A stretch of 63,719 nt of DNA from JAUVXJ01 sp034430275 (GCA_034430275.1 DAOUEW010000032.1:1-63719), one strand, 5' to 3'. Numbered from the stretch's first letter, positions 52,029 through 63,719 are shown. Translations and numbers: made by a program. Notes: a model not told the origin generated them from the sequence alone.

Positions 52029-52102
52029 TGTCGCAGCTCTCCCTGATTCCGCCCCGAAGGGTCACCACGCAACGCAGCAAGAATGGACGAGTCTCGAACG
52101 GT

Positions 52103-52131
52103 ACTTTACCATGATTCGTTGTCCTTGTCAA
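52103..52131 (-). promoter_or_regulatory. Promoter of the histidine kinase gene
   Basis: Minus strand: TTGACA (52131-52126), 17-bp spacer, TAAAGT (52108-52103). About 70 nt of leader before ATG 52028. The remainder of 52132-52285 shows no gene. Confidence 0.65.
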
Positions 52132-52285
52132 CGAGCGACGACAGTCGAAGTCGTGTGGTGTCGCCAGGGAATAGCGTCCCACGCCATGTTCGCGCAACAA
52201 GGCGGCGCAGTCCCGAGGCCCCGGGTCGCAGCGGAATTGTGTCTGACGACGAGCGGCGTAGCCGCTCTCCTGGCCGAAGACGGCG

Positions 52286-52314
52286 TTGCCGTGGCCCCCC
52301 TGCTGACGTATAAT
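52286..52314 (+). promoter_or_regulatory. Promoter giving an almost leaderless mRNA
   Basis: TTGCCG (52286-52291), 17 bp, TATAAT (52309-52314). A start about 7 bp downstream falls at 52320-52322, right against ATG 52323, and no ribosome site is present upstream of that ATG. Confidence 0.55.
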
Positions 52315-52322
52315 CGAACGGT

Positions 52323-53867
52323 ATGTCTGTCGAGCAACGATGGTCTTCCAGGGACCATTTCCTGCTGGCGACCGTCTTCGTTTGCGGCATGACGGTGCTG
52401 GCTGTGGAAATGGCCGCCTCGCGACTACTGTCTCCCTATTTCGGCGACTCTCAGTTGGTGTGGGCCAACCTGATCGGTCTGATCATGGTCTATCTGACCG
52501 CTGGCTACTATCTGGGAGGTCGGCTCGCGGACAGGTACCCCCGCGCGGAACTGCTCTATCAGCTTGCCATCTGGGCTGGATTCGCCATCGGTTTGATTCC
52601 ATACCTCTCCAAGCCTGTGCTCAGATACTCCGTCGCAGGTTTCGAAAGCTTCTCCGCGGGTATCATCGTCGGGTCCTTCCTGGGCATACTGCTGCTCTTC
52701 ACTGTGCCGGTCGTCCTCTTGGGCTGCGTATCGCCTTTCGCCATTCGGTTACAGTCCCATGCGGTGGTCTCCACAGGTCATACCGCGGGCACCATCTACG
52801 CCCTGTCTACTCTGGGAAGCATACTGGGCACCTTCCTGCCTACTCTGGTACTCATCCCCTTCCTGGGCACGGCGACGACGTTCCTCCTCAGTTCGCTCAC
52901 CCTACTGGTGGTCTCTATCGTGGGCCTCTTCTCCAAAATGGGCCGCCGGGCTGGCTGGTATCTCTTACTCCCCGTCGCGATCCTGGTCCTGAGGCTCGTG
53001 TTTCCTGGAGGGTTGATCAAGGCGGCTGAGGGCCTGGTCTACGAGCACGAGTCCTCCTACAACTACATCCAGGTGGTGGACCGGGGTGGCAGAAGAATCT
53101 TGATGCTCAACGAGGGGCAGGCTGTGCACTCGGCATACCGCCCCGGATCCGTTCTGACCGGCGGCATCTGGGACTACTTCCTGCTGGGACCGTTCTTCGG
53201 CTCCGGATATGCGCCCGAAGCGGTGGAGAGCGTGTGCTTCATCGGTCTGGCTGCTGGAACCGCAGCGACGGAGTACACCGCCGTCTACGGTCCCATCAGT
53301 ATGGACGGCGTGGAGCTCGATCCCGAGATCGTCGAGGTGGGACGCCGCTTCTTCGACTTGGATGAGCCGAATCTCGACGTCATCCTCCAAGATGGACGCT
53401 ACTTTTTGTCTCACACCGGCGGGACGTACGATGTGATCGTCGCCGATGCGTACCGGCAACCCTACATACCTTTTCACCTGACCACCCGGGAGTTCTTCGA
53501 CGCCGCCCTCGAGCGGTTGAATCCCGGTGGCGTGCTCGTCCTCAACGCAGGACGTACCGCCAGCGATTTCCGGTTGGTGGACGTCCTTGCGGCCACCATG
53601 AGCCAGGTATTCGAGACGGTGTTCATCCTCGACGTCCCTGGCGACAGCAATAGTCTGGTAGTGGGTACTCAACGGCCGACCAGTCTGAATGACGTCTACG
53701 CCAGGTTGGATACCGTCTCGAACGAGTGGCTATCCGAGGTCGTGGAACAGGCGAGAGGCAGGATCAGGTCCTTTGATGGGGGAGGTCTGGTCCTCACGGA
53801 TGATCGGGCTCCCGTGGAGTACCTGACGCACCTGATCATCCTCCGATACGTCCTGGAGGGAGAATGA
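52323..53867 (+). CDS. Membrane-anchored spermidine synthase-like protein
   Basis: A 514-residue protein. Residues 10-225 hold about six or seven membrane helices (GMTVLAVEMAASRLLSPYFG is the typical opening). Residues 240-514 form a spermidine-synthase-like methyltransferase fold with VCFIGLAAGTAATEY and DGVELDPEIVEV and the acidic DAYRQPYIPFHLTTREFF loop. Bacterial proteins of this fusion class are common and mostly uncharacterised; true aminopropyl transfer is not assured because decarboxy-SAM contacts are hard to judge. Overlaps the DUF1461 gene by 4 bp. Confidence 0.85.
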   Translation: MSVEQRWSSRDHFLLATVFVCGMTVLAVEMAASRLLSPYFGDSQLVWANLIGLIMVYLTAGYYLGGRLADRYPRAELLYQLAIWAGFAIGLIPYLSKPVLRYSVAGFESFSAGIIVGSFLGILLLFTVPVVLLGCVSPFAIRLQSHAVVSTGHTAGTIYALSTLGSILGTFLPTLVLIPFLGTATTFLLSSLTLLVVSIVGLFSKMGRRAGWYLLLPVAILVLRLVFPGGLIKAAEGLVYEHESSYNYIQVVDRGGRRILMLNEGQAVHSAYRPGSVLTGGIWDYFLLGPFFGSGYAPEAVESVCFIGLAAGTAATEYTAVYGPISMDGVELDPEIVEVGRRFFDLDEPNLDVILQDGRYFLSHTGGTYDVIVADAYRQPYIPFHLTTREFFDAALERLNPGGVLVLNAGRTASDFRLVDVLAATMSQVFETVFILDVPGDSNSLVVGTQRPTSLNDVYARLDTVSNEWLSEVVEQARGRIRSFDGGGLVLTDDRAPVEYLTHLIILRYVLEGE

Positions 53868-54565
53868 CCGTGGCCGCGAAGAGACTGCTTCTCAAGGTGT
53901 GCGCCGTCCTGCTGATCTTCAGTCTCCCCTGGTTCTTGGCCTTGACCTCGCTCTTGCCGCTCCTGTCTCCGGCCTTCCTGCGCTTTCAATATGCAAGGTC
54001 TGACGTCCCTCCGTCCACCAAGTTCTCGCCTCAGGAGAGGCAAGAGGCCTCGGGGGCTGCGGCCCACTACCTGGTATCTGGAGAGGGGATCGACTACCTG
54101 GCGAATCTGCCGGGGCCAGACGGATCGGCCCTTTTCAACGAGCGGGAACTAACCCACATGGTGGACGTCAAGGTCTTGCTAGGCAAGGCCATCGCTCTGG
54201 ACGTGGTGCTGGCCGTGCTCCTGGTGGCTTCCGCAGGCATCCTCGTCGGGAGCAAAGAGACCAGAGATCGCGCCCCCGGCTACTTGCTCGCTGGCTCGCT
54301 GGTAGCTCCTGCGCTAGCTATCACTGCCCTCGTGGTGGTGCCTCTCCAGTTCCAGTGGTTCTTTGTGGAGTTTCATCACGTCTTCTTCGAGGGAGAGACT
54401 TGGCTGTTCCCCCGATCTGACACGTTGATCCAGCTCTTCCCAGAGCAGTTCTGGTTCAACGCGCTTCAGGCGTGGTTGCTACTGGTGGTGGCGGAGTCAT
54501 TCGTCCTGGCCATCGCGGCCTACCTCTGGACGAGGCGGAGGAAGCCCACACCCACTGACGCATGA
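53864..54565 (+). CDS. DUF1461 (TIGR01906-type) membrane protein
   Basis: A 233-residue protein with four hydrophobic segments (about residues 10-32, 108-128, 140-162 and 200-222). Between helices 1 and 2 it has a soluble loop with FNERELTHMVDVK. The signature FHHVFFEGETWLFPRSDTL then LFPEQFW lies before the last helix and matches the DUF1461 family. The role of the family is unknown. Translation is coupled to the spermidine-synthase-like gene by an ATGA overlap, so they may act together. Confidence 0.78.
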   Translation: MTVAAKRLLLKVCAVLLIFSLPWFLALTSLLPLLSPAFLRFQYARSDVPPSTKFSPQERQEASGAAAHYLVSGEGIDYLANLPGPDGSALFNERELTHMVDVKVLLGKAIALDVVLAVLLVASAGILVGSKETRDRAPGYLLAGSLVAPALAITALVVVPLQFQWFFVEFHHVFFEGETWLFPRSDTLIQLFPEQFWFNALQAWLLLVVAESFVLAIAAYLWTRRRKPTPTDA

Positions 54566-54677
54566 AGTGCGTTGCACTGAGTGAAGCCTTCCTTCGAGGC
54601 GGCCGGGGCGAGGCTTCATCGCGAGCGGAGTAGCGGGCGACAGGTGCGCAGGGCGCGCCACCCGGAGGAACGACGAA

Positions 54678-54757
54678 GCCCCGGGATGCTACGCCGGGGC
54701 CTGAATCGCATACCTGAGACCGCTGCTTCCCTGAACCCTCCGCGTTCACGCAGAGGG
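54678..54757. terminator. Two hairpins between converging genes
   Basis: GCCCCGG (54678-54684) pairs with CCGGGGC (54694-54700). CCCTC-C-GCGT (54736-54745) pairs with ACGC-A-GAGGG (54748-54757) with one mismatch. They lie between the ends of the DUF1461 gene and the sigma-factor gene. Neither has a T-run, so termination strength is uncertain. Confidence 0.4.
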
Positions 54758-54773
54758 GCACAGATGCTCTACC

Positions 54774-55949
54774 TCACCTGAGATAGGTCCTCAGCTTGCG
54801 GCTGAAGTGCGGATGCCGGAGCTTACGCAGCACCTCGCCTTCGATCTGGCGAATCCGCTCTCGACTCAGCTTGAACTCCTCCGCGATCTCTTGCAGGGTT
54901 CGGGGATCACCGTCAGAGAGCCCGAAGCGCAGATCTATGATGCGACGTTCTCTGTCGGGCAGCTTCTGTAGTGCGTCGTAGAGTTGCTCCCTCAACTGTC
55001 CGTCCAGAACGACATCCACAGGAGGCGGGATGTCCTCGTCCTGAATGAACTCGCTCAGTTGACTCTCTCCCTCCTCGCCCACGGGCTTCTCCAGTGACAG
55101 GGTGTGGGTGGGGGCTCTGAAGACCCGCTCCATCTGCTCAGGGCTGAGATTGAGCGCCTTGGCTATCTCCTCTTTGCCGGCCTTCCTTCCCAACTCCTTC
55201 TCCAACTGACCGGCTACCTGCTTCACTCTGCGCAGTCTTTCACCCATGTGCACGGGGAGACGTATGGTGCGACTCTGATAGGAGAGGGCTCGCGTGATGG
55301 CCTGACGGACCCACCACGTGGCGTATGTGCTGAACCGGTTGCCCTGACGATAGTCGAACTTGTCGACGGCGCGCATCAGGCCCACGTTTCCCTCCTGGAT
55401 GAGATCCAAGAAGGACAACCCTTGGCCACGGTAGTTCTTGGCGATGCTTATCACCAGGCGCAAGTTGGACCGAATCAGGTACTGCCGTCCCAACTCGCCA
55501 TCCAGCGCCTTCAACTCCAGCGTTCTCTTACTCTCCTCCGAGGCATAATCGCCCAGGGCCAGGCGTTCTGTGGCTCTCTTCCCGCTATTCATTCTCTTGA
55601 CGAGATCCACTTCCTCTTGAGCACTGAGGATGGAGTGTCGAGCGGCCTCCCGGAAATAGAGGGATATGGCGCTTTCGGCGTCCACATCGTCCAGATCCAC
55701 CGCCTGATCCGACTGACTGTCGGATTCCTGCTTCTTTCCCAGGATCTCCGAGATGGGATCGCCCTCCTCGTCAACGATGGAGATGCCCTCCTCCTGGAGC
55801 GCTGAGTAGATCTCGCTGATCTCCTCTACATGGAGCTCGGCTTGAGGAAACTCCTGTAGCATGTCTTCCAGGGTGATGAAGCCCTGCTCTTCGCCTTTCT
55901 CCAGCAGTCTCTCTCGCGCGGTGGTCGTCGGCTTCTTTCTGGTGTTCAT
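54774..55949 (-). CDS. sigA: Primary RNA polymerase sigma factor (RpoD/SigA)
   Basis: A 391-residue sigma-70 from ATG 55949 (AGAGGAT upstream). A short region 1.1-like N-terminus (ITLEDMLQEFPQ) is followed by region 1.2 (DAESAISLYFREAARHSILS) and region 2 with LIQEGNVGLMRAVDKFDY, then FSTYATWWVRQAITRAL. Region 3 is next, then region 4 with LPDRERRIIDLRFGL and LSRERIRQIEGEVLRKL. This is the full set of the housekeeping sigma factor, consistent with the consensus promoters seen across the window. It has its own promoter (56123-56151) and a leader of about 167 nt containing a terminator-like hairpin. Confidence 0.94.
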   Translation of the reverse strand: MNTRKKPTTTARERLLEKGEEQGFITLEDMLQEFPQAELHVEEISEIYSALQEEGISIVDEEGDPISEILGKKQESDSQSDQAVDLDDVDAESAISLYFREAARHSILSAQEEVDLVKRMNSGKRATERLALGDYASEESKRTLELKALDGELGRQYLIRSNLRLVISIAKNYRGQGLSFLDLIQEGNVGLMRAVDKFDYRQGNRFSTYATWWVRQAITRALSYQSRTIRLPVHMGERLRRVKQVAGQLEKELGRKAGKEEIAKALNLSPEQMERVFRAPTHTLSLEKPVGEEGESQLSEFIQDEDIPPPVDVVLDGQLREQLYDALQKLPDRERRIIDLRFGLSDGDPRTLQEIAEEFKLSRERIRQIEGEVLRKLRHPHFSRKLRTYLR

Positions 55950-55985
55950 CAATCCTCTGCACAGTGTGCGTGCGATGAAGTGAGC

Positions 55986-56020
55986 AAAGAAAATGCCGCC
56001 ACTCTCCAATGGGCGGCATT
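55986..56020 (-). terminator. Terminator-like hairpin in the sigma-factor leader
   Basis: On the minus strand AATGCCGCC (56020-56012) pairs with GGCGGCATT (56000-55992) across an 11-base loop, and TTTTCTTT follows directly. It ends about 36 nt before ATG 55949 and downstream of the gene's promoter. It could attenuate sigA transcription. A weak alternative pairing of ACTCTTCC upstream with GGAGAGT in the loop is possible. Confidence 0.65.
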
Positions 56021-56122
56021 AGAACTACAAGTGAGAGGAAGAGTTGCTAGCCAAGACAGCACAGATCCATATCTCTCGGGCTGACAGATTATGAAGGCTG
56101 AGTCTAGCTCGAATCAACCCCT

Positions 56123-56151
56123 ATTATACCACAAAATCCGCCCGAAATCAA
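56123..56151 (-). promoter_or_regulatory. Promoter of the sigma-factor gene
   Basis: Minus strand: TTGATT (56151-56146), 17-bp spacer, TATAAT (56128-56123). No other minus-strand gene lies between it and sigA. From 56152 to 56387, before the rRNA promoters, I see no feature. Confidence 0.75.
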
Positions 56152-56387
56152 GACCCTGTATTGAGGATTCGAAAGAAGCATCCATGCGGTGCGTAGGGGC
56201 TCCACCCCGATGTGCTGGCCCGGAGGACAAAGGTGCAGGAAGCACATTCCCTCTCGGCTTCAGCCCCCCGTGTACTCCATCAACCAGACACCGTCGTAGG
56301 ACTAGGTCTCAGACCGGCCCTACATGCTTGAGTTCGACGCCGGGCCTCTTTCGGCCTGGTTCCTCCGCGCTCTCCCCATACCGGTAC

Positions 56388-56416
56388 TTGACAAGCAGGA
56401 GTATATATGCTATACT
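56388..56416 (+). promoter_or_regulatory. 16S rRNA promoter P1
   Basis: TTGACA (56388-56393), 17-bp spacer, TATACT (56411-56416). Confidence 0.82.
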
Positions 56417-56451
56417 ATCGGCGCGACTGAGGACTCCGGTCCTCGGCCCGC

Positions 56452-56480
56452 TTGACAGTCTGTCTCAGTTATGCTATACT
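56452..56480 (+). promoter_or_regulatory. 16S rRNA promoter P2
   Basis: TTGACA (56452-56457), 17-bp spacer, TATACT (56475-56480), 64 bp after P1. Both promoters have ATGC just before the -10 box, so they look like a tandem pair. Confidence 0.82.
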
Positions 56481-56502
56481 TATCGTAGCATTCGTGACAT
56501 CT

Positions 56503-56515
56503 TGAACCTTAACAA
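56503..56515 (+). promoter_or_regulatory. boxA antitermination site before 16S
   Basis: TGAACCTTAACAA resembles the rRNA boxA consensus (TGCTCTTTAACAA), and the same CCTTAACAAC core recurs before 23S at 61128. NusB/NusE binding is expected from the family of such sites. Confidence 0.65.
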
Positions 56516-56569
56516 CCGAAGAGTGGTAGGAAGCTTGTAGGGCTAGGGGCTCCGGATTCAGAGTAAAGC

Positions 56570-58105
<1,536 letters not shown>

Positions 58106-58392
58106 CTAGGGAGATTTCCCGGTCGAGAGACCGGGTCATCCCAGGTCAATCGCAGGCCACTGGCCTGTGAAGCCCCAGGCCTGAGCTTCCTGCCGCTCTT
58201 TTCGGTTTAGCCCTGCGGTGCCGTCTCTTGCCGTAGCCAGGGACTGCTGAGGGCGCAGCTACCAGAGCGCCTGAGCGGGCGATGCCCGCGAGTTCGGCGC
58301 TCGTGTTTTTGTTGGCCCGGGGCAGGGGAATCCTCGATCTTCTCGCCGGCAGAGGAGGAGATCCAAGTACGCAATACTAAGGAGGGGGTCTC
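58106..58392 (+). other. 16S trailer and spacer
   Basis: Holds a short hairpin just after 16S (CCCGGTC-GAGA-GACCGGG), probably a processing stem, then the terminator at 58265. No gene is seen. A ribosome site AAGGAGG lies at the right end for the next gene. Confidence 0.6.
58265..58313 (+). terminator. Intrinsic terminator downstream of 16S
   Basis: GAGCGCC (58265-58271) pairs with GGCGCTC (58296-58302), with an inner stem GCGGGC/GCCCGC. GTGTTTTTGTT follows. It would end the 16S transcript about 160 nt after the mature 3' end. Confidence 0.8.
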
Positions 58393-58887
58393 ATGAGGAG
58401 GAAGGTGTTTCTAGCTTTGATGCTGATGCTGTTGCTCGTGACAGCGATGCCCGTGTTCGCTGAGGATTCTGGACCACAGGACCGCCGTGGGGGTGCAAGC
58501 ACCACGGGCGTGCCCCCAGCGGGCGGGTCATCAGATGTGGGAGCCAGCGCAGCCGGTCCGAGCTCGTTGAGCGCCGTGGGCCCGGAGGCTACGACCGCGT
58601 TCATGTGGAGCAATCTGTACAGGAACTCGGCCACGGTCTACAGTGAAGGGTGGACGTCAGCCAACAACTTCCTGTACATGGCGAGAAGCAAGAACCATCT
58701 GTGCAAGCGGAATAGCTGCACCCTCTGGACTACCAACAAAGTCTACAACGTCCGCTGGCTTTGGGCGGGTTGGTCGTGGGACAGCACGACGTGGTGTGTC
58801 TGGCGTACCAACACCGAGCACAGATTCAAGTTCACCAGCGCCGATGCTATTGTCACACGGAAGACCGTCCTGAGGGTCAACTTCTAG
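58393..58887 (+). CDS. Small secreted protein of unknown function
   Basis: A 164-residue protein. Residues 1-23 are a clear signal peptide (RRKVFLALMLMLLLVTAMPVFA, then EDS). A Gly/Ser/Pro/Ala-rich low-complexity stretch covers about residues 28-60, and a Trp- and Asn-rich domain follows with several WxxW-like spacings and three cysteines. AAGGAGGGGG precedes ATG 58393. I recognise no family. It lies alone between two terminators in the spacer between 16S and 23S, so it should have its own promoter, which I could not identify with confidence. Confidence 0.75.
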   Translation: MRRKVFLALMLMLLLVTAMPVFAEDSGPQDRRGGASTTGVPPAGGSSDVGASAAGPSSLSAVGPEATTAFMWSNLYRNSATVYSEGWTSANNFLYMARSKNHLCKRNSCTLWTTNKVYNVRWLWAGWSWDSTTWCVWRTNTEHRFKFTSADAIVTRKTVLRVNF

Positions 58888-58914
58888 GACGGTGCGCTGC
58901 CAGTCGGCAGACTG

Positions 58915-58958
58915 CTGTGCTTGGAGGAGCGCGAGATACCCTCCAAGCACAGTTTGTT
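58915..58958 (+). terminator. Intrinsic terminator after the secreted protein gene
   Basis: A perfect 13-bp stem, CTGTGCTTGGAGG (58915-58927) with 58940-58952, followed by TTTGTT. Confidence 0.82.
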
Positions 58959-58978
58959 CAGTAGACTTCGTGGGTGGG

Positions 58979-60079
58979 ATGGCGGTGCGGGCACATCGTC
59001 TTCAGACGACACTGTCGGTGCTGGGTCTCTTGGTGATGCTGCTCGGCGTGGTTGTTGCTTGCAGCGCCACGACGGAAGAGGGCCCAGCGGTCGTGCCTCA
59101 AGGAGGACAGGACTCTTCGGAACCTCCTCCAGGGTCTGAGGAGGGGTCTGCTGGCATCCAGGGTGGTCAGAGTGAGCATGGGCCGGTGCAGCCAGTCGAG
59201 ACTGTCGACCTCGAGACCGTACGCCAGCAGATGCGAGAGGGGGGCGGCGGGTTCTGGACTCTCTTGCAGGCCACGGGCGCTGCGGGGGAGCAGACGTACC
59301 AGGTAGCCGCAGGTGAGGATTTCGAAGCTGCTTTCACCATCGGGAACTACGAAGACACTCCGGCTGAGATGGCGTTCACGTGCATTGTCGATTTCGCGCA
59401 GAGCCCTTGCGCGGAAGGAGACACGGAGATTGTCCGATGGCTGGAGCTAGGCACCTATGAGGACGTCACGCTGGAGATCCAGCTTCCGGGGTTGTCGGAG
59501 GGGCTTCACGATATCATTCTTGCCATGTTCTTCTATCCCAGCGAGCATTCCAGCGACGAATTGTTTCGATGCGACAGTCGCTTCATGTATAACTACGATC
59601 GCATCAGCCTCTATGTGGGGGACTCTCGAGCGACACCGAACGTGAACGCTATTCCCTTCGCAGAGCCAGACGAGATGACCCCCATGGGAATGCATACCTA
59701 TTCCGTCAGCAAACGTGGGGGCGAGGAGTGGGAGGAGGCCTGGCATCTGGAGGAGGCTGCTCCAGGCCAGGTTCTCGAGTACTACGTCACGCGAAACAAC
59801 CCGGAGGCGATCGCGATTACGTACGCCTTTCTGGGTTTTCTGGATTTCGCACAGGTGCCGATGAGCGACGAGGGCATGGCGCTCTATGGCGAGGTAGAGA
59901 GTGGGAAGCGCGCCACGATCAGGGCGGCGTTGAATGCGCCCAGTGAGCCGGGCGATCACGAGTTCTTGGTGCTCGTAGCCGACAACCCCTACCTCGATCA
60001 GTCAGAACTGCCATCATCCACGTACCTGCTCTCGGCCGACACCTATAGCTCGGATCGAGTTCTCATCAGGGTAGAGTAG
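58979..60079 (+). CDS. Lipoprotein of unknown function
   Basis: A 366-residue protein if started at ATG 58979; the frame is open from 58892, but that part overlaps the terminator. Residues 1-27 are a signal peptide ending in a VVAC lipobox. A Gly/Glu/Ser/Pro-rich linker (about 30-65) leads to an acidic, probably all-beta C-terminal region. That region has two similar halves, each with a phrase like FTCIVDFAQSP or AFLGFLDFAQVP, suggesting an internal repeat of an Ig-like fold. No enzyme motif is evident. The weak ribosome site (GGGTGGG) makes the start less sure. Outer-surface location expected. Confidence 0.75.
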   Translation: MAVRAHRLQTTLSVLGLLVMLLGVVVACSATTEEGPAVVPQGGQDSSEPPPGSEEGSAGIQGGQSEHGPVQPVETVDLETVRQQMREGGGGFWTLLQATGAAGEQTYQVAAGEDFEAAFTIGNYEDTPAEMAFTCIVDFAQSPCAEGDTEIVRWLELGTYEDVTLEIQLPGLSEGLHDIILAMFFYPSEHSSDELFRCDSRFMYNYDRISLYVGDSRATPNVNAIPFAEPDEMTPMGMHTYSVSKRGGEEWEEAWHLEEAAPGQVLEYYVTRNNPEAIAITYAFLGFLDFAQVPMSDEGMALYGEVESGKRATIRAALNAPSEPGDHEFLVLVADNPYLDQSELPSSTYLLSADTYSSDRVLIRVE

Positions 60080-60126
60080 GTTCCTGTGCGACTAGCGAAA
60101 GGCCAAATGGCCACGAGGGGGTTTCC

Positions 60127-60495
60127 ATGGAGACGAAGTATCGCGCCCTGCGCACCATAGCTACCATCTTCAAGGTCCTGGGCTGGGTGATTCTGATCCT
60201 GGGTATTCTGGGGGCGTGCGGATCCTCGGCCGCGGTGGTGTTCGGCGGTTCCAGCCTGATGGGGATGGGGGGAGCCGGGCGCGGAGGTAGCGACGTGAGT
60301 CTCGTGTATTCCCTGGTTATCGCCGTGGTGATCTTCATCGTCATGATCGTCACGGTGGGGCTGTACGCGTTGCTCTTGATCGCCGCTTCTGAAGGGATCT
60401 ACGTTTTCCTTGATATCGAGGCGAACACGAGGGAGATGGCGAAGCGTCTGGCACAGAGGGGAGGCGGTACGATGCCTCCGCCGCCGGGCCCGTAA
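60127..60495 (+). CDS. Small two-helix membrane protein
   Basis: A 122-residue protein with hydrophobic helices at about residues 13-40 and 60-88, a glycine/methionine-rich loop between them (GMGGAGRGG) and a cytoplasmic-looking tail ending in a proline run. The pattern recalls small uncharacterised membrane proteins with a YALLLIAASEGIYVFLDIE motif after the second helix. GAGGGGG precedes ATG 60127. It ends 12 bp before tRNA-Ile and may be co-transcribed with it. Function unknown. Confidence 0.7.
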   Translation: METKYRALRTIATIFKVLGWVILILGILGACGSSAAVVFGGSSLMGMGGAGRGGSDVSLVYSLVIAVVIFIVMIVTVGLYALLLIAASEGIYVFLDIEANTREMAKRLAQRGGGTMPPPPGP

Positions 60496-60507
60496 TGGAG
60501 TTCGCGT

Positions 60508-60584
60508 GGGCCATTAGCTCAGTTGGCTAGAGCACTCCTCTGATAAGGGAGAGGTCTCTGGTTCAAGTCCAGAATGGCCCACCA
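60508..60584 (+). tRNA. tRNA-Ile (GAT)
   Basis: Acceptor GGGCCAT/ATGGCCC, D arm with AGTTGGCTAGAG, anticodon loop CTGATAA, T loop TTCAAGT, with CCA encoded at 60582-60584. Confidence 0.96.
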
Positions 60585-60594
60585 GATGGTTCAG

Positions 60595-60627
60595 AGCCCT
60601 GGTCCGAGAGGACCGGGGCTTCTGTTT
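60595..60627 (+). terminator. Terminator after tRNA-Ile
   Basis: An 11-bp stem, AGCCCTGGTCC (60595-60605) with 60610-60620 around GAGA, followed by TCTGTTT. Confidence 0.7.
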
Positions 60628-60754
60628 GGCGGCGCTGCGCAGTCTTGCCCCTCGAGCGCGGAGACTCGGGCAGAGATCCAGATCCATGCCGAGGCCTGAG
60701 TGTAGGCTATGCCGCGAACGACGGGCTTTGTTGAGGTGGCGCCCGGCGGCCACG

Positions 60755-60783
60755 TTGACCTGTTGGTGCATAGATGGTATAAT
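60755..60783 (+). promoter_or_regulatory. Promoter of tRNA-Ala
   Basis: TTGACC (60755-60760), 17-bp spacer, TATAAT (60778-60783), ending 15 bp before the tRNA. Confidence 0.78.
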
Positions 60784-60798
60784 GTGTAGGAGTTGCTT

Positions 60799-60875
60799 GG
60801 GGCTGTAGCTCAGTTTGGGAGAGCACCTCCTTTGCACGGAGGGGGTCAGGGGTTCAAGTCCCCTCAGCTCCACCA
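60799..60875 (+). tRNA. tRNA-Ala (TGC)
   Basis: Acceptor GGGGCTG/CAGCTCC, anticodon stem CCTCC/GGAGG with loop TTTGCAC, T loop TTCAAGT, and CCA encoded at 60873-60875. Confidence 0.96.
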
Positions 60876-60952
60876 GGATCGCCCTGAGCAGTGCATCCCC
60901 GTAGACAGGGGTGCCAGGGGCGGTGACGACGTCAGCTTTAAGAAAGGCGCTC

Positions 60953-60981
60953 TTGACAAAGTCTCGATAATCCTGTATACT
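60953..60981 (+). promoter_or_regulatory. Promoter of 23S rRNA
   Basis: TTGACA (60953-60958), 17-bp spacer, TATACT (60976-60981), the same core as the two 16S promoters. A second TTGACA at 60987 has only a poor -10 (TTATGG at 61010). The leader at 60982-61175 holds a CCTGGG/CCCAGG hairpin (61078-61095) and no gene. Confidence 0.82.
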
Positions 60982-61103
60982 GTCAGTTGACACTAGGTAC
61001 GAGTAAGGATTATGGATAACAAGGGCAAAAGAAAGACCTAGTTGAAGGGACTGAGAATCCCGGGGAGTACTTTGCGGCCTGGGCGGTGTCCCAGGTCGTT
61101 TGT

Positions 61104-61136
61104 GTGTCACAGGACACTGGACTAGCACCTTAACAA
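61104..61136 (+). promoter_or_regulatory. boxB-like hairpin and boxA before 23S
   Basis: GTGTC-ACAG-GACAC (61104-61117) followed by AGCACCTTAACAA (61124-61136). The order hairpin then boxA matches rRNA antitermination leaders. Confidence 0.65.
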
Positions 61137-61175
61137 CTGAACAGCATGCGAGAGATTCAATTCCGCCGATCGCAT

Positions 61176-63719
<2,544 letters not shown>

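Overview
The window is about 63.7 kb of a moderately GC-rich bacterial chromosome. The 16S and 23S rRNA sequences, a 16S gene separated from 23S, canonical TTGACA/TATAAT promoters and the enzyme content suggest an anaerobic member of the Chloroflexota. The phylum call rests on recognising rRNA segments by eye and is moderate. Anaerobic life is suggested by two tungsten-type aldehyde:ferredoxin oxidoreductases, a 4Fe-4S FadH-type reductase, PreT/PreA flavoproteins, Fe-S dehydratases and a UbiD decarboxylase.

Layout. Positions 1-4086 (minus strand) hold a small operon: LeuC/LeuD-type hydro-lyase, a PrpF-family isomerase and a truncated SucC-like acyl-CoA ligase beta subunit. A divergent control region (about 4087-4712) has a promoter on each strand and short direct repeats. 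From 4713 to 44551 almost every gene is on the plus strand and looks catabolic. First come a transcarbamylase, an IclR regulator, an SsnA-like aminohydrolase, PreT/PreA, a molybdenum hydroxylase, a second PreA-like protein, a nitrilase-family hydrolase, an amidohydrolase and an ArcS-like protein. Next is a PnrA/Nup-type nucleoside ABC transporter with two binding lipoproteins, with a HapK-like protein and an acyl-CoA dehydrogenase lodged between the two lipoprotein genes. Then come three class III aminotransferases, two AORs, a FadH-like reductase, an IlvD-type dehydratase, an M29/NicX-like metalloprotein, a phytoene-desaturase-like flavoprotein, a further amidohydrolase, an O-methyltransferase and a UbiD decarboxylase. 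Converging on this from the right (44640-50514, minus) is a GntR-DUF1989-EcfT-EcfA-S-S operon, an ECF uptake system with two paralogous substrate-binding subunits.

My reading is a catabolic island of about 45 kb that imports an amino-substituted N-heterocycle or nucleoside by two routes. It would deaminate and hydroxylate or reduce the ring, open and hydrolyse it, recover carbamoyl groups, transaminate the products, oxidise the aldehydes with AOR, and feed the carbon skeletons through dehydratases and a CoA ligase. Parts resemble the E. coli yge/ygf (ssnA, ygfK, xdhD, ygeW) region and reductive pyrimidine degradation (preTA), but the full set matches no pathway I know. The substrate is unknown.

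From 50764 to the end the content is housekeeping: tRNA-Gly, a soluble GAF histidine kinase, a membrane spermidine-synthase-like protein, a DUF1461 membrane protein, the primary sigma factor with a terminator hairpin in its leader, and the rRNA region. The 16S gene has two strong promoters, a boxA and its own downstream terminator. Three protein genes, tRNA-Ile and tRNA-Ala lie in the 3.07 kb before 23S, and 23S has its own promoter and boxA. The 23S gene runs off the right edge.
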